From the NCBI RefSeq assembly GCF_029360585.1, contig NZ_JAQZSJ010000002.1, forward strand, positions 310,001-374,000: DNA of 64,000 nucleotides, in the 5' to 3' direction. A model generated the notes under the pieces. It saw only the letters and a list, made by a program, of their open reading frames with translations. It made no database searches and was not told the origin of the DNA. Source of the DNA: Cohnella caldifontis (GTDB lineage Bacteria; Bacillota; Bacilli; Paenibacillales; Paenibacillaceae). Both the position numbers and the translations under genes were made by a program. Positions 25,059 through 33,371 of the stretch are shown here, piece by piece. Position 1 is the first letter of the stretch. Each line of letters starts with the position of its first letter.

Positions 25059-26924
25059 TCAACCGGCGCGCGAAGCGGCCGCGCTCTTCTTCGCCACGTA
25101 TTCGGTCAGCTCGGCCGTCATCTCGTAAAACATGAAAGGCGTGATCAGATAGATTCCGTTGAAACGGGGCATGGCCGCGTCCAGCAGCTCCTTGGCGATC
25201 GCGACGCCCTCCGCCCGGCCCGCGGGGCCTTCCAGCCCGTTCATGCGCCGGCGCACCTCGTCGGACAGCTGGATGCCCGGCACTTCGTTGTGGAGATATT
25301 CCGCGTTGCGCCCGCTCGCGAGCGGCATGATGCCGATGAAGATCGGCACGTCCAGATGGCGGGTCGAATCCGCGATTCGCTCGATCAGCTCCGGATCGTA
25401 GACCGGCTGCGTCATGATATAGTCGGCCCCGGAGGCGACTTTCCGTTCCAGCCGCTGCACGGCTTTGTCCAAATGCTTCACGTTCGGATTGAAGGCGGCT
25501 CCGATGACGAACTTGGCCTGCTGCTTAAGCGGCTTGCCGGAGAAAGCCACGCCTTCGTTCAGCTGCTTGATCATGCGGATGATTTCGAAAGACGTCAGGT
25601 CGTACACGGAACTCGAACCCGGCAAATCGCCGAATTTCGCCGGGTCCCCGGTGACCGCAAGCACGTGGTCGATGCCGAGGGCGTCGAAACCCATCATGTG
25701 CGACTGGGTGCCGATCAGGTTCCGGTCGCGGCAAGCGATGTGGGCAAGCGGACGAATGCCGACGCGCTCCTTGATCAGCGCCCCGAGCGCCATGTTGCTC
25801 ATGCGGGTGACCGCCAGCGAGTTGTCGGCCATCGTGATGGCGTCCGCTCCCGCTTCCTTGAGCGCCTGGGCGCCCTGCATGAATTTCGCGATGTCCAGGT
25901 CCCGCGGCGGATCGAGCTCCACGATGATCGTATGGCGCTGCCGGACGAGGTCGACCAGCGTCGGCTCCGGCACTCCTCGCCCGGTCCCGGACGCGGGCGC
26001 CTGATCCGCGGACTCCGCGCGGCGGGATGGCGAACTCTCGGATGCCGGCACGCCGGGCCGGTAGTCCCGGAGCGCCTTCGCGATCGCTTCGATGTGCTCG
26101 GGCGTCGTGCCGCAGCAGCCCCCGATCAGTCGGGAACCGAGATCCGCGAACCGCTGCGCCGACACCGCGAAATATTCCGGCGTCGCCTTGTACTCCACCT
26201 TGCCGTCCACGTAATCGGCGATCCCGGCGTTCGGGAATACGCTGAGCGGTACGCCCAGGTCGGCGGGCAGCGTCTCCATCGCCCGCAGAATCGCGTTCGG
26301 GCCGCTGCGGCAGTTGAAGCCGATCACGTCGGCCCCTTCTCCCTTGAGACGACGGAACGCTTCGGCCAGCGGCACGCCGTCATGCGTGCGGGCCGAGTCT
26401 TCCACGGCGAACTGGCAAATGACCGGCAGGTCGCTGCGCTTGCGGATCAAGCGGAGCGCGAGGGAAATTTCCTCGAGATCGAAGAACGTCTCCAGCAGCA
26501 GCCCGTCCGGCTTCTCCGCCAGCAGCGCGCCGATCTGCTCCTCGAAATCCCTTTGGATATGGGCCGTTCGGACGTTCTTGCGCCGGCCGGCGCGAATCGC
26601 TCCGATCGCCCCCACGACGTACGCGCGGTCTCCCGCCGCCTGGCGCGCGATCGCGACGCCGGCCGCGTTGATCGCTTCCGCCTTCTTTTCCAAGCCGTAT
26701 TTCGCGAGTTTCCCGTGTTGGGCGGAAAACGTGTTGGTTTCGATGACTTCCGCGCCGGCTTTCACGTATCGGCGGTGAACGTCGGCAATGACCGAAGGCT
26801 TCAGCAGGTTGAACTCTTCGTACGAAACCCCGACCGGAAAGCCGAGCTGATACAGGTACGTCCCCATCGCCCCGTCGCCGACCCGCGGCCTCTCCTTCAG
26901 CGCCGCGCGCAAATCCGGTTTCAT
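25059..26924 (-). CDS. yitJ: Bifunctional homocysteine S-methyltransferase / 5,10-methylenetetrahydrofolate reductase
   Basis: 621 aa. Residues 1-290 form a homocysteine methyltransferase with GDGAMGTYLYQLG and zinc ligands GFNCRSG and GGCCGT. Residues 310-621 form an MTHFR-type flavoprotein barrel (VELDPPRDLDIAKF, ADAITMADNS, TGDPAKFGDLPG, MTQPVYD). The same fusion occurs as YitJ in Bacillus and supplies methyltetrahydrofolate for methionine synthesis. ATG 26924 has GGGGGAG 7 nt before. No SAM riboswitch is visible in the upstream 120 bp, unlike B. subtilis yitJ. Not part of the ancestral ylo cluster; inserted between remA and the P-ATPase/rqcH end. Confidence 0.93.
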   Translation of the reverse strand: MKPDLRAALKERPRVGDGAMGTYLYQLGFPVGVSYEEFNLLKPSVIADVHRRYVKAGAEVIETNTFSAQHGKLAKYGLEKKAEAINAAGVAIARQAAGDRAYVVGAIGAIRAGRRKNVRTAHIQRDFEEQIGALLAEKPDGLLLETFFDLEEISLALRLIRKRSDLPVICQFAVEDSARTHDGVPLAEAFRRLKGEGADVIGFNCRSGPNAILRAMETLPADLGVPLSVFPNAGIADYVDGKVEYKATPEYFAVSAQRFADLGSRLIGGCCGTTPEHIEAIAKALRDYRPGVPASESSPSRRAESADQAPASGTGRGVPEPTLVDLVRQRHTIIVELDPPRDLDIAKFMQGAQALKEAGADAITMADNSLAVTRMSNMALGALIKERVGIRPLAHIACRDRNLIGTQSHMMGFDALGIDHVLAVTGDPAKFGDLPGSSSVYDLTSFEIIRMIKQLNEGVAFSGKPLKQQAKFVIGAAFNPNVKHLDKAVQRLERKVASGADYIMTQPVYDPELIERIADSTRHLDVPIFIGIMPLASGRNAEYLHNEVPGIQLSDEVRRRMNGLEGPAGRAEGVAIAKELLDAAMPRFNGIYLITPFMFYEMTAELTEYVAKKSAAASRAG

Positions 26925-26995
26925 GTTGCTCCCCCATCCCATTCTTCCGTTAAAGTAATTTCTAATGTAGCATAATTTCGCCAACGTTAAAATGG

Positions 26996-27021
26996 AAAAA
27001 CCCCACTGTCGAGGTGGGGTT
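26996..27021 (-). terminator. Terminator of the MFS gene
   Basis: Minus strand ACCCCAC, short loop, GTGGGGT and a T5 run, 25 nt after the MFS stop codon. Confidence 0.8.
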
Positions 27022-27045
27022 AGCCGATATACGGTACTTTTGGGT

Positions 27046-28254
27046 TTAAGCTTCCGCCTGCACGTCGGCTTGCGCGAATCCTCTCGCGCAGCTATCGGCC
27101 CGGGCACGGACCCGCGACAATCGCAGGGACGCGACCGCAGTCGCCGCCGCGAGCAGAACGCCCGCCGCGCCGATCCAGCTGACGGCAGACAGCGGAGCCC
27201 GGTCCGCGACGACGCCGCCGAGACCCGCACCGGCGGCCATGCCCAGCTGAAGAACGGAGGAATTCAGGCTAAGCATGATGCCGGAGGCTTCGGGCGTCAG
27301 GCTCATTAGATAATACTGCTGCGTCGGACCCGACGACCAGGCCGCGAAAGCCCAGAGCATCAGCACCGGGAACACGACGGCCGGCGAGCCGGCCCCGGCC
27401 GACAGCAGCACCAGCGAGATCGCGTGCAGCAGCATGCCGCCGGTCAGCGTGCGGGGGACGCCCCATTTGTCCGTGCCGTACCCCCCCAGCTTGGAGCCGA
27501 TCAAGCTCGCGATGCCGAAGGCGAATAGGCCGATGCTGACTTGCCGTTCGCTCATCCCCGTGATTTCGAGAAGATAGGGCGAAATATACGTATACGTAAC
27601 GGAGTAGCCGAGAATCCACATAAACGTAACCGAAAGCGCCACGGTCAGTTTCGGATCCTTGAGCAGCGCGAGTTGCCTCCGCAGCGGGACCGGTTGTTCG
27701 CCTTCCGTGCGGGGGATCGTCCGGAAAACGGCGAACATCGTCAGCAAGCCGAGCGCGCCGATGCCTCCGAACGCGGCCTTCCAGTCGAAAGCGGACGCGA
27801 CCACCCTGCCGAGCGGCACCCCGACGATCAGCGCCGTGCTGAACCCCATGACGACGGTCGCGATCGCGCTCCCTTGGCGTCCTTCGGGCGCCAGCTTCGC
27901 CGCGACCGTCAGGGCGACGACCACGAACATCCCCGAGCTCAGCGCCATGGCGATCCGCGCCGCCATCAACGACACGAAATCCACCGTCAAGACCGCAGCG
28001 GCATTGCTAAGCACGAATAGGCCCAATGCGGCGAGCAGCACGTTCCTCCGTTCCATACGGGCGGTCAGCGCCACCAGGATGGGCGTCCCGAAGCCGTACG
28101 CCAGCGAGAAAGCCGTAATCAACTGGCCCGCAGCCGACAGCGAGACCCCGATGTCCTTGGCGATCAAATCCAAAATGCCGGCGATGATAAACTCCGACGT
28201 CCCCACCAGAAAACTGACGACGGCCAACATGTAAATTTTCCAGGCATTGCGCAT
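27046..28254 (-). CDS. MFS transporter, DHA1-type exporter
   Basis: 402 aa with about twelve hydrophobic segments, starting MRNAWKIYMLAVVSFLVGTSEFIIAGIL, a start typical of the AraJ/YdhP/YfhI drug and sugar efflux subfamily. The A-motif region reads YGFGTPILVALTARMERRNVLL. Substrate cannot be read. ATG 28254 has GAGAGGAG 9 nt upstream; the preceding GTG is too near. A single ArsR regulator lies upstream on the same strand, and the 66-bp gap between them contains an inverted repeat resembling the arsR operator, so expression is likely controlled by that repressor. Confidence 0.9.
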   Translation of the reverse strand: MRNAWKIYMLAVVSFLVGTSEFIIAGILDLIAKDIGVSLSAAGQLITAFSLAYGFGTPILVALTARMERRNVLLAALGLFVLSNAAAVLTVDFVSLMAARIAMALSSGMFVVVALTVAAKLAPEGRQGSAIATVVMGFSTALIVGVPLGRVVASAFDWKAAFGGIGALGLLTMFAVFRTIPRTEGEQPVPLRRQLALLKDPKLTVALSVTFMWILGYSVTYTYISPYLLEITGMSERQVSIGLFAFGIASLIGSKLGGYGTDKWGVPRTLTGGMLLHAISLVLLSAGAGSPAVVFPVLMLWAFAAWSSGPTQQYYLMSLTPEASGIMLSLNSSVLQLGMAAGAGLGGVVADRAPLSAVSWIGAAGVLLAAATAVASLRLSRVRARADSCARGFAQADVQAEA

Positions 28255-28287
28255 CACGGAAAACTCCTCTCTCCACTCTTGTTTTTA

Positions 28288-28309
28288 TATTTCTAGATTT
28301 ATAGAAATA
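28288..28309 (-). promoter_or_regulatory. Candidate ArsR-family operator before the MFS gene
   Basis: Inverted repeat TATTTCTA / TAGAAATA with a 6-nt spacer, between the arsR stop and the MFS start. It shares the ATTTC/GAAAT core with the repeat upstream of arsR. Confidence 0.45.
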
Positions 28310-28323
28310 ACGGCGAAAAAAAA

Positions 28324-28605
28324 TCAGTTAAGCAAATACGGCGCGTATTTTTCGGCCACATCGCGGTTCACGCTGTAATAAATAAAGGTGCCTTCCTTCC
28401 GGAGATTCAGCAGCCCGCAATCGGTCAATTGCTTGAGATGGTGGGACAGCGTCGATCCGGCGACCGATTCCAGCTTGCTTTGGATATCCGAGCAGCACAG
28501 GTTCCGTTCCTCGGTCAGCAGGCGAGCGACTTTAAGGCGCGTCGGTTCGCCAAGCGCTTTATACACTTTGACGGCTTGCTGGAGTTCTTCGTTGTCTCCG
28601 TGCAT
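28324..28605 (-). CDS. ArsR-family winged-helix regulator
   Basis: 93 aa. KALGEPTRLKVARLL begins the winged helix; GSTLSHHLKQLTDCGLL is the recognition helix and KEGTFIYYSV the wing, matching ArsR/SmtB proteins. Two adjacent cysteines (NLCCSDI) and one more (DCGLL) occur, but the classical ELCVCDL metal site is not intact, so the inducer may be metal, thiol or organic. GGGAGG precedes ATG 28605. It heads the arsR-MFS unit and probably represses itself and the exporter. Confidence 0.9.
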   Translation of the reverse strand: MHGDNEELQQAVKVYKALGEPTRLKVARLLTEERNLCCSDIQSKLESVAGSTLSHHLKQLTDCGLLNLRKEGTFIYYSVNRDVAEKYAPYLLN

Positions 28606-28628
28606 CGGTCAGGCCTCCCGCTCTCAGA

Positions 28629-28679
28629 TTATTTCCACAGGTATCGAAATAAAATTAACATACGGAAACGGAAATGTAA
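28629..28679 (-). promoter_or_regulatory. arsR promoter with downstream operator
   Basis: Minus strand TTACAT (28674-28679), 16-nt spacer, TAATTT (28652-28657). The inverted repeat TTATTTC / GAAATAA (28629-28652, 10-nt spacer) starts right at the -10, where a bound repressor would block initiation. Confidence 0.45.
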
Positions 28680-28772
28680 ACCCTCGTGACTTGCCTTCTT
28701 CGATGGAATGGATTTCCTCGTAATCGAGACGATCGATCGATGCTCGCTGAAGGTCATCTGAAGGCGAACGCG

Positions 28773-28795
28773 AAAAAGCCGGGTTTCACCGGCTT
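28773..28795 (-). terminator. dapF terminator
   Basis: Minus strand AAGCCGG, 6-nt loop, CCGGCTT then T5, 34 nt after the dapF stop. Confidence 0.85.
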
Positions 28796-28828
28796 CGGCC
28801 TGTTCGCCGCTTTTCGCTTAAACTCCGC

Positions 28829-29662
28829 TTACAGCAAAGCCCCCTCGAACACGAAGGCGGCCGGTCCGGTCATGTAGACGCGGTTGTCGGCTTCCTTCCA
28901 TTCGATCTCCAAATCCCCGCCCGCGAGCGAAATGGTCGCCTTGCGGTCGGTCAGCCCGTTCAGCACGGACGAGACCAGCGTGGCGCAAGCGCCCGTTCCG
29001 CAAGCCAGCGTCGGACCCGCCCCGCGCTCCCAGACGCGCATGTCGACCTGGCCGCGGGAATGGACGGTCGCGAATTCCACGTTGATTTTGCGCGGGAACA
29101 GCGGATGCGTCTCCAATCTCGGGCCCCACTTGGCCAGATCAAAACCGGCCGCGTCGTCGACATAGATGACGCAGTGCGGGTTGCCCATCGAAACCGCGGT
29201 GAATTTGAACGTCCGCCCGTCCACTTCGACGGATTGGCCCAGCACCGGATTGGCGTCGATCGTCGTCGGGACGTCCAAGCCGTTCAGGATCGGAGCGCCC
29301 ATGTCGACGGTTACCCGGGACACTTTGCCGTCTGCCGTTTCGAGCGAGAGCGGCTGAACGCCGGCGCCCAACGTCTCGATCGTCAGCTCCGTTTTGTCCG
29401 TCAATCCCTTGTCGTAGACGTATTTGGCCACGCAACGGATAGCGTTGCCGCACTGCTCGGCTTCGGAGCCGTCGGAGTTGAGGATCCGCATGCGGAAATC
29501 CGCTTTCTCGGACGGCAGGATGTAGACCAGCCCGTCCGCGCCGATGCCGAAAAACCGATTGCAGAGGCGAACCGCCAATTCGCCCGCGTTCGCCGGAAGC
29601 GTCCGCTCCCCGTACACGACGATGAAGTCGTTGCCCAATCCGTGCATTTTCGTGAATTGCAT
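28829..29662 (-). CDS. dapF: Diaminopimelate epimerase
   Basis: 277 aa. MQFTKMHGLGNDFIVVYG is the family N-terminus. The two catalytic cysteines lie in AEQCGNAIRC and LACGTGACA, where they deprotonate LL- and meso-diaminopimelate from opposite faces. The product feeds lysine and the cell wall peptide. A GGGGGAAG ribosome site precedes ATG 29662. Monocistronic: flanked by its own terminator and by the VOC gene terminator on the other side. Confidence 0.97.
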   Translation of the reverse strand: MQFTKMHGLGNDFIVVYGERTLPANAGELAVRLCNRFFGIGADGLVYILPSEKADFRMRILNSDGSEAEQCGNAIRCVAKYVYDKGLTDKTELTIETLGAGVQPLSLETADGKVSRVTVDMGAPILNGLDVPTTIDANPVLGQSVEVDGRTFKFTAVSMGNPHCVIYVDDAAGFDLAKWGPRLETHPLFPRKINVEFATVHSRGQVDMRVWERGAGPTLACGTGACATLVSSVLNGLTDRKATISLAGGDLEIEWKEADNRVYMTGPAAFVFEGALL

Positions 29663-29796
29663 GTCAACTTCCCCCTGATTTCGCGCTTCGGCTTGTTCTT
29701 GTCAAAATCTTACCGCAAAACGAAGCGGATGGGCATTGAGCCAATCGCAGTTTATTTGCATTATTCCGCTTCCGGGGGAGATGACCGGAGGAACGA

Positions 29797-29824
29797 AAAA
29801 AGGCAGACGGTTGACCGTCTGCCG
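29797..29824 (-). terminator. Terminator of the VOC gene
   Basis: Minus strand GGCAGACGG, loop TCAA, CCGTCTGCC followed by T6. Confidence 0.9.
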
Positions 29825-29846
29825 CCTTGTACCGGCCGAAACCGGA

Positions 29847-30272
29847 TTACCCAGGTCGTTCCGTCGAAATCTGGAACGACACGCCGAATTTATCCGTTAC
29901 CATCCCGAAAGCGGGGCTCCAAAACGTTTCCTGAAGCGGCATTTCCACATTGCCGCCCTGCGCCAGCTTGTCGAAAATCGTTTTCGCTTGGGCCGCGTCG
30001 TCCACCACGACGGCGATGGCCACGTGGTTTCCGACCTGATGGGGATTGCCGGGGAACGTATCGGACAGCATCAGCACGGTTTCGCCGACTTGAAGCGCCG
30101 CGTGAAGCACGCGGTCTTTGGCTTCCTCCGGGACCGGGTGGTCCGGATCGCCCGGCATCTCCCCGAAGGTTTGCAGGGAAATCACCTTGGCGGACAAAGC
30201 TTCCTCGTACCATTTGACGGCTTCTTGGCCGTTGCCGTTCGTTACCAGATAGGGGCTTAATCGGATCGCCAT
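29847..30272 (-). CDS. VOC superfamily protein, PhnB/3-dmu-9 type
   Basis: 141 aa. MAIRLSPYLVTNGNGQEAVKWYEEALSAK begins the beta-alpha-beta-beta-beta fold of PhnB-like vicinal oxygen chelate proteins (PF06983 type), with ETVLMLSD in the middle and a C-terminal DKFGVSFQIS. A substrate cannot be named; many relatives are uncharacterised. ATG 30272 has AAAGGAG 8 nt upstream, against an upstream alternative at 30314 without one. Single-gene unit. Confidence 0.85.
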   Translation of the reverse strand: MAIRLSPYLVTNGNGQEAVKWYEEALSAKVISLQTFGEMPGDPDHPVPEEAKDRVLHAALQVGETVLMLSDTFPGNPHQVGNHVAIAVVVDDAAQAKTIFDKLAQGGNVEMPLQETFWSPAFGMVTDKFGVSFQISTERPG

Positions 30273-30375
30273 CCTCGATTCTCCTTTGCGTCCGGCAGGA
30301 CGTGTTGACTTCATGGATGATTATACCGGAACGAGGTGCCGGATCAAAATCCGCCCGCCCGGCCCGGACGGCAGG

Positions 30376-33195
30376 TCAACGCGACACCGGACGTGGAGGT
30401 TGGGAAGCGCCGCTTGCCCCGTAGCTGATTTTGCGTCCCTTCTTCGGCTTGGAGGTGCCAAGCACGCTTCCGATACCCATGACGAACGTCGGAATGCCGG
30501 CGGCCACCGTCACGAGCGCCCAGTCGCGGAAGCCCAGCGGCACCGTTTTGAAGACCGGCTGAAGCGGCTCCAAATACAGGACGGCCAGCATCAGCACGAG
30601 CGAGGACAGCACGGCGAGCACGAGGAATTTGTTTTCGAGCAGCCGCCGGTGGAAAATGGATCGGGAGCTGCGGCAGTCGAACACGTGGATCAGCTGCGCC
30701 ATGACGAGCGTCGCGAACGCCACCGTCTGGGCATGGACCAGCGAAGCCGGGTCCCCGTTTCCTTCCCAAAGCGTCAGGACGAATGCCCCGAGCGTGCAAA
30801 AACCGATCAAAAGGCCGCGGCTGATGATTTTCCAACCGAGCCGGCGGGCGAAAATGTTCTCTTTGGCCGGGCGGGGCTTCTGGCGCATGACGTCGCTTTC
30901 CGACTGGTCGACGCCCAGCGCCATGGCCGGCAGTCCGTCCGTCACCAGGTTGACCCACAGGATCTGGATCGGAACGAGCGGCAGCGGAAGCCCCGCCATC
31001 ATGGCGAGGAACATCGTCATGATTTCCCCTACGTTGGAAGCGAGCAGGTAGCGGATGAACTTGCGGATGTTTTCGTAGATGCCCCGCCCTTCCTCGACCG
31101 CGGCGACGATCGTGGCGAAATTGTCGTCCGCCAGGACGAGCGCGGAAGCCTCCTTCGTGACGTCGGTTCCGGTGATGCCCATGGCGATGCCGATGTCGGC
31201 CGCCTTCACGGCGGGCGCGTCGTTCACTCCGTCTCCGGTCATGGCTACGACGTGTCCGGCGCGTTGCAGCGCCTGCACGATGCGCAGCTTATGCTCCGGC
31301 GACACGCGGGCATAGACGTTCACGTCGTCCGCGATGCGGTCCAAGTCCTCGTCGCTCATCGCCGACAACTCCGTACCGGTGACCACCCGGCCGTCCCGCT
31401 GCATGATGCCGATGCTCCGGGCGATCGCCTCCGCCGTCAAACCGTGGTCGCCGGTAATCATCACCGTTTTGATGCCGGCTTGGCGGCATTTGAGGATCGC
31501 TTCGCGGACTTCTTTGCGGGGAGGATCGATCATGCCGGCAAGCCCCACGAACACCAGCCCGCGCTCCGCTTCCTCGTTCGTTTCGCAAGTTTCATGCGTT
31601 CTGAGGTCCCGGTAGGCGAAACCGAGCACGCGCAGCGCGTCTTTGGCCATTGCTTCGTTCGCCTGCAGCACTTTCTGCTTAAGGGTCGGGGTAAAGGGCG
31701 TCACCTGGTCCCCCCAGAGCACGTATTCGCACTGCCCGATCAGCAGGTCGGGAGCGCCCTTGGTCAGCAAGAGCCGGCCTCCCTGGTGGGATACCAGCAC
31801 GGACATGCGTTTGCGGTCGGGATCGAAAGGATATTCTTTCTCCCTCCGGTACAACGCCTCAAGCGCGGAACGGCCGTAACCGGTTTTGGCGGCCATGACG
31901 AGCAGCGCGCCTTCCGTGGGGTCTCCTTTGACTTTCCAATCCCCCGCGTCCTCGCCCGGTTCTTCCTTGCCGGGCTTGCGTTTGCGCGCCTCGTCTTCCC
32001 TTGCGGTCCGAGCCAATTCGGCGTTGTTGCACAGGGCGGCCACCTGAGACAACCTGCGGAGCGCGGCGTCTCCTTTGGCCTCCACCGTCTTGCCCGACTC
32101 CGTGAGCACCCCGGAAGGCTCGTAGCCTTCGCCCGAGACGTCGATCCTTCTTCCGCCCAGCCACAGGCGGGTCACGGTCATTTGGTTCTGGGTCAGCGTG
32201 CCCGTTTTGTCCGAGCAGATCACGGAAGCGCAGCCGAGCGTCTCCACCGACGGCAGCTTGCGGACGATGGCCCGCCTGCGGATCATGCGCTGCACGCCGA
32301 GCGCCAGCGCGATCGTCACGATCGCGGGCAGCCCTTCCGGTATCGCGGCGACCGCCAGGCTGACGCCGGCCAGGAACATGCCGTACAGCTCCTGTCCGTG
32401 CAGCACGCCGGCTACGACGACCATCACCGTGAGCAAGATCGAAATCACGATCAGGATTTTGCCCAGCTGCTCCAGCCGGCGCTGCAGCGGAGTGGCCGCT
32501 TCCTCCGTCTTCTGGATCAGGTCGGCGATTTTGCCCATTTCCGTGCGCATGCCGGTCGTCGTCACGATGCCTTTGGCCGTGCCCCGGGTCACCATCGTGC
32601 CCAGGTAGCCGCAGTTTTTGCGGTCTCCGAGCGCAAGATCGGCCGCCGCGATCGGGCTTGCTTCCTTCACGACCGGAACCGACTCGCCCGTCAGCGCAGA
32701 TTCGTCCACCGCCAGCTGCTGGCAATCGATAAAACGCAGATCGGCGGGCACGCGGTCGCCGCTCTCCAGCCATACGACGTCCCCCGGTACGAGCGTGCTC
32801 GCGGGCACGGTTTCCAGCGATCCGCCCCGGACCACTTTCGCGCTGGGCGCGGACAGCTCCTTCAGCGCGCGGAGCGAGCGCTCGGCCCGGTATTCCTGGA
32901 AAAAGCCCAAAATGCCGTTAATCAGAATGATCGCGATGATCGTGAGGGCGTCCAGCATTTCCCCCAGCAGCCCCGAGATGACGACGGCCCCGACCAGCAC
33001 GAGCACCATGAAGTCTTTGAATTGATGGAGGAGCAGCTTAAGCGGCGGCTCGCCTTGCTTCTCCTGCAGTTCGTTCCTCCCGGCTTCCGCCAGCCGCTTG
33101 CGCGCTTCCTCCGGCGCCAGCCCGCTGCGGGGATCGGTGCCGAGCGCCTCCGCAAGCCCGGCGGCGTCCAACTGGTGCCATGTTTTCCCTTCCAC
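30376..33195 (-). CDS. P-type cation ATPase, Ca2+-transporting type (YloB-like)
   Basis: 939 aa, P2A (SERCA-like) ATPase. The N-terminal cation_ATPase_N reads GLAPEEARKRLAEAGRNEL; the actuator has ALTGESVPV; the phosphorylation site is DKTGTLTQ; the hinge is MTGDGVNDAPAVKAADIGIAMG. The transmembrane 4 motif VAAIPEGLPA supplies Ca2+ ligands of this class. About ten membrane segments are present. Position beside rqcH matches yloA-yloB of Bacillus, where YloB is a vegetative Ca2+ ATPase. The start is GTG 33193-33195 with GGAGGAG 12 nt before; no better ATG is in frame. Confidence 0.93.
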   Translation of the reverse strand: MEGKTWHQLDAAGLAEALGTDPRSGLAPEEARKRLAEAGRNELQEKQGEPPLKLLLHQFKDFMVLVLVGAVVISGLLGEMLDALTIIAIILINGILGFFQEYRAERSLRALKELSAPSAKVVRGGSLETVPASTLVPGDVVWLESGDRVPADLRFIDCQQLAVDESALTGESVPVVKEASPIAAADLALGDRKNCGYLGTMVTRGTAKGIVTTTGMRTEMGKIADLIQKTEEAATPLQRRLEQLGKILIVISILLTVMVVVAGVLHGQELYGMFLAGVSLAVAAIPEGLPAIVTIALALGVQRMIRRRAIVRKLPSVETLGCASVICSDKTGTLTQNQMTVTRLWLGGRRIDVSGEGYEPSGVLTESGKTVEAKGDAALRRLSQVAALCNNAELARTAREDEARKRKPGKEEPGEDAGDWKVKGDPTEGALLVMAAKTGYGRSALEALYRREKEYPFDPDRKRMSVLVSHQGGRLLLTKGAPDLLIGQCEYVLWGDQVTPFTPTLKQKVLQANEAMAKDALRVLGFAYRDLRTHETCETNEEAERGLVFVGLAGMIDPPRKEVREAILKCRQAGIKTVMITGDHGLTAEAIARSIGIMQRDGRVVTGTELSAMSDEDLDRIADDVNVYARVSPEHKLRIVQALQRAGHVVAMTGDGVNDAPAVKAADIGIAMGITGTDVTKEASALVLADDNFATIVAAVEEGRGIYENIRKFIRYLLASNVGEIMTMFLAMMAGLPLPLVPIQILWVNLVTDGLPAMALGVDQSESDVMRQKPRPAKENIFARRLGWKIISRGLLIGFCTLGAFVLTLWEGNGDPASLVHAQTVAFATLVMAQLIHVFDCRSSRSIFHRRLLENKFLVLAVLSSLVLMLAVLYLEPLQPVFKTVPLGFRDWALVTVAAGIPTFVMGIGSVLGTSKPKKGRKISYGASGASQPPRPVSR

Positions 33196-33371
33196 TGTCT
33201 CTTCATCTCCTCCCGTAATGCGCTGTTTCGCTCCATCGGATCGGCGGACAGCCTGTTCAAGCTATGTCTATTCAGACAAGCCGGGAAATATCCCCGCGTC
33301 CCTTTTCCTTTACGGGCAACTGTGGCATCATAGCAAGTACAGTACGCGAACAGGAATAGGATGAACGCCAA

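Noticed and set aside
26925-27045. SAM riboswitch before the yitJ-type gene
   Set aside because: Only about 120 bp, mostly the MFS terminator; none of the SAM-I stems or conserved loops could be found.
30286-33333. Very long + strand open frame opposite the P-type ATPase
   Set aside because: It lies wholly antisense to a clear ATPase with all catalytic motifs; its composition (Arg, His, Gln rich) is typical of a shadow frame in GC-rich DNA.
33196-33371. Mn2+ (yybP-ykoY) riboswitch before the P-type ATPase
   Set aside because: The intergenic sequence lacks the conserved loops of that class.
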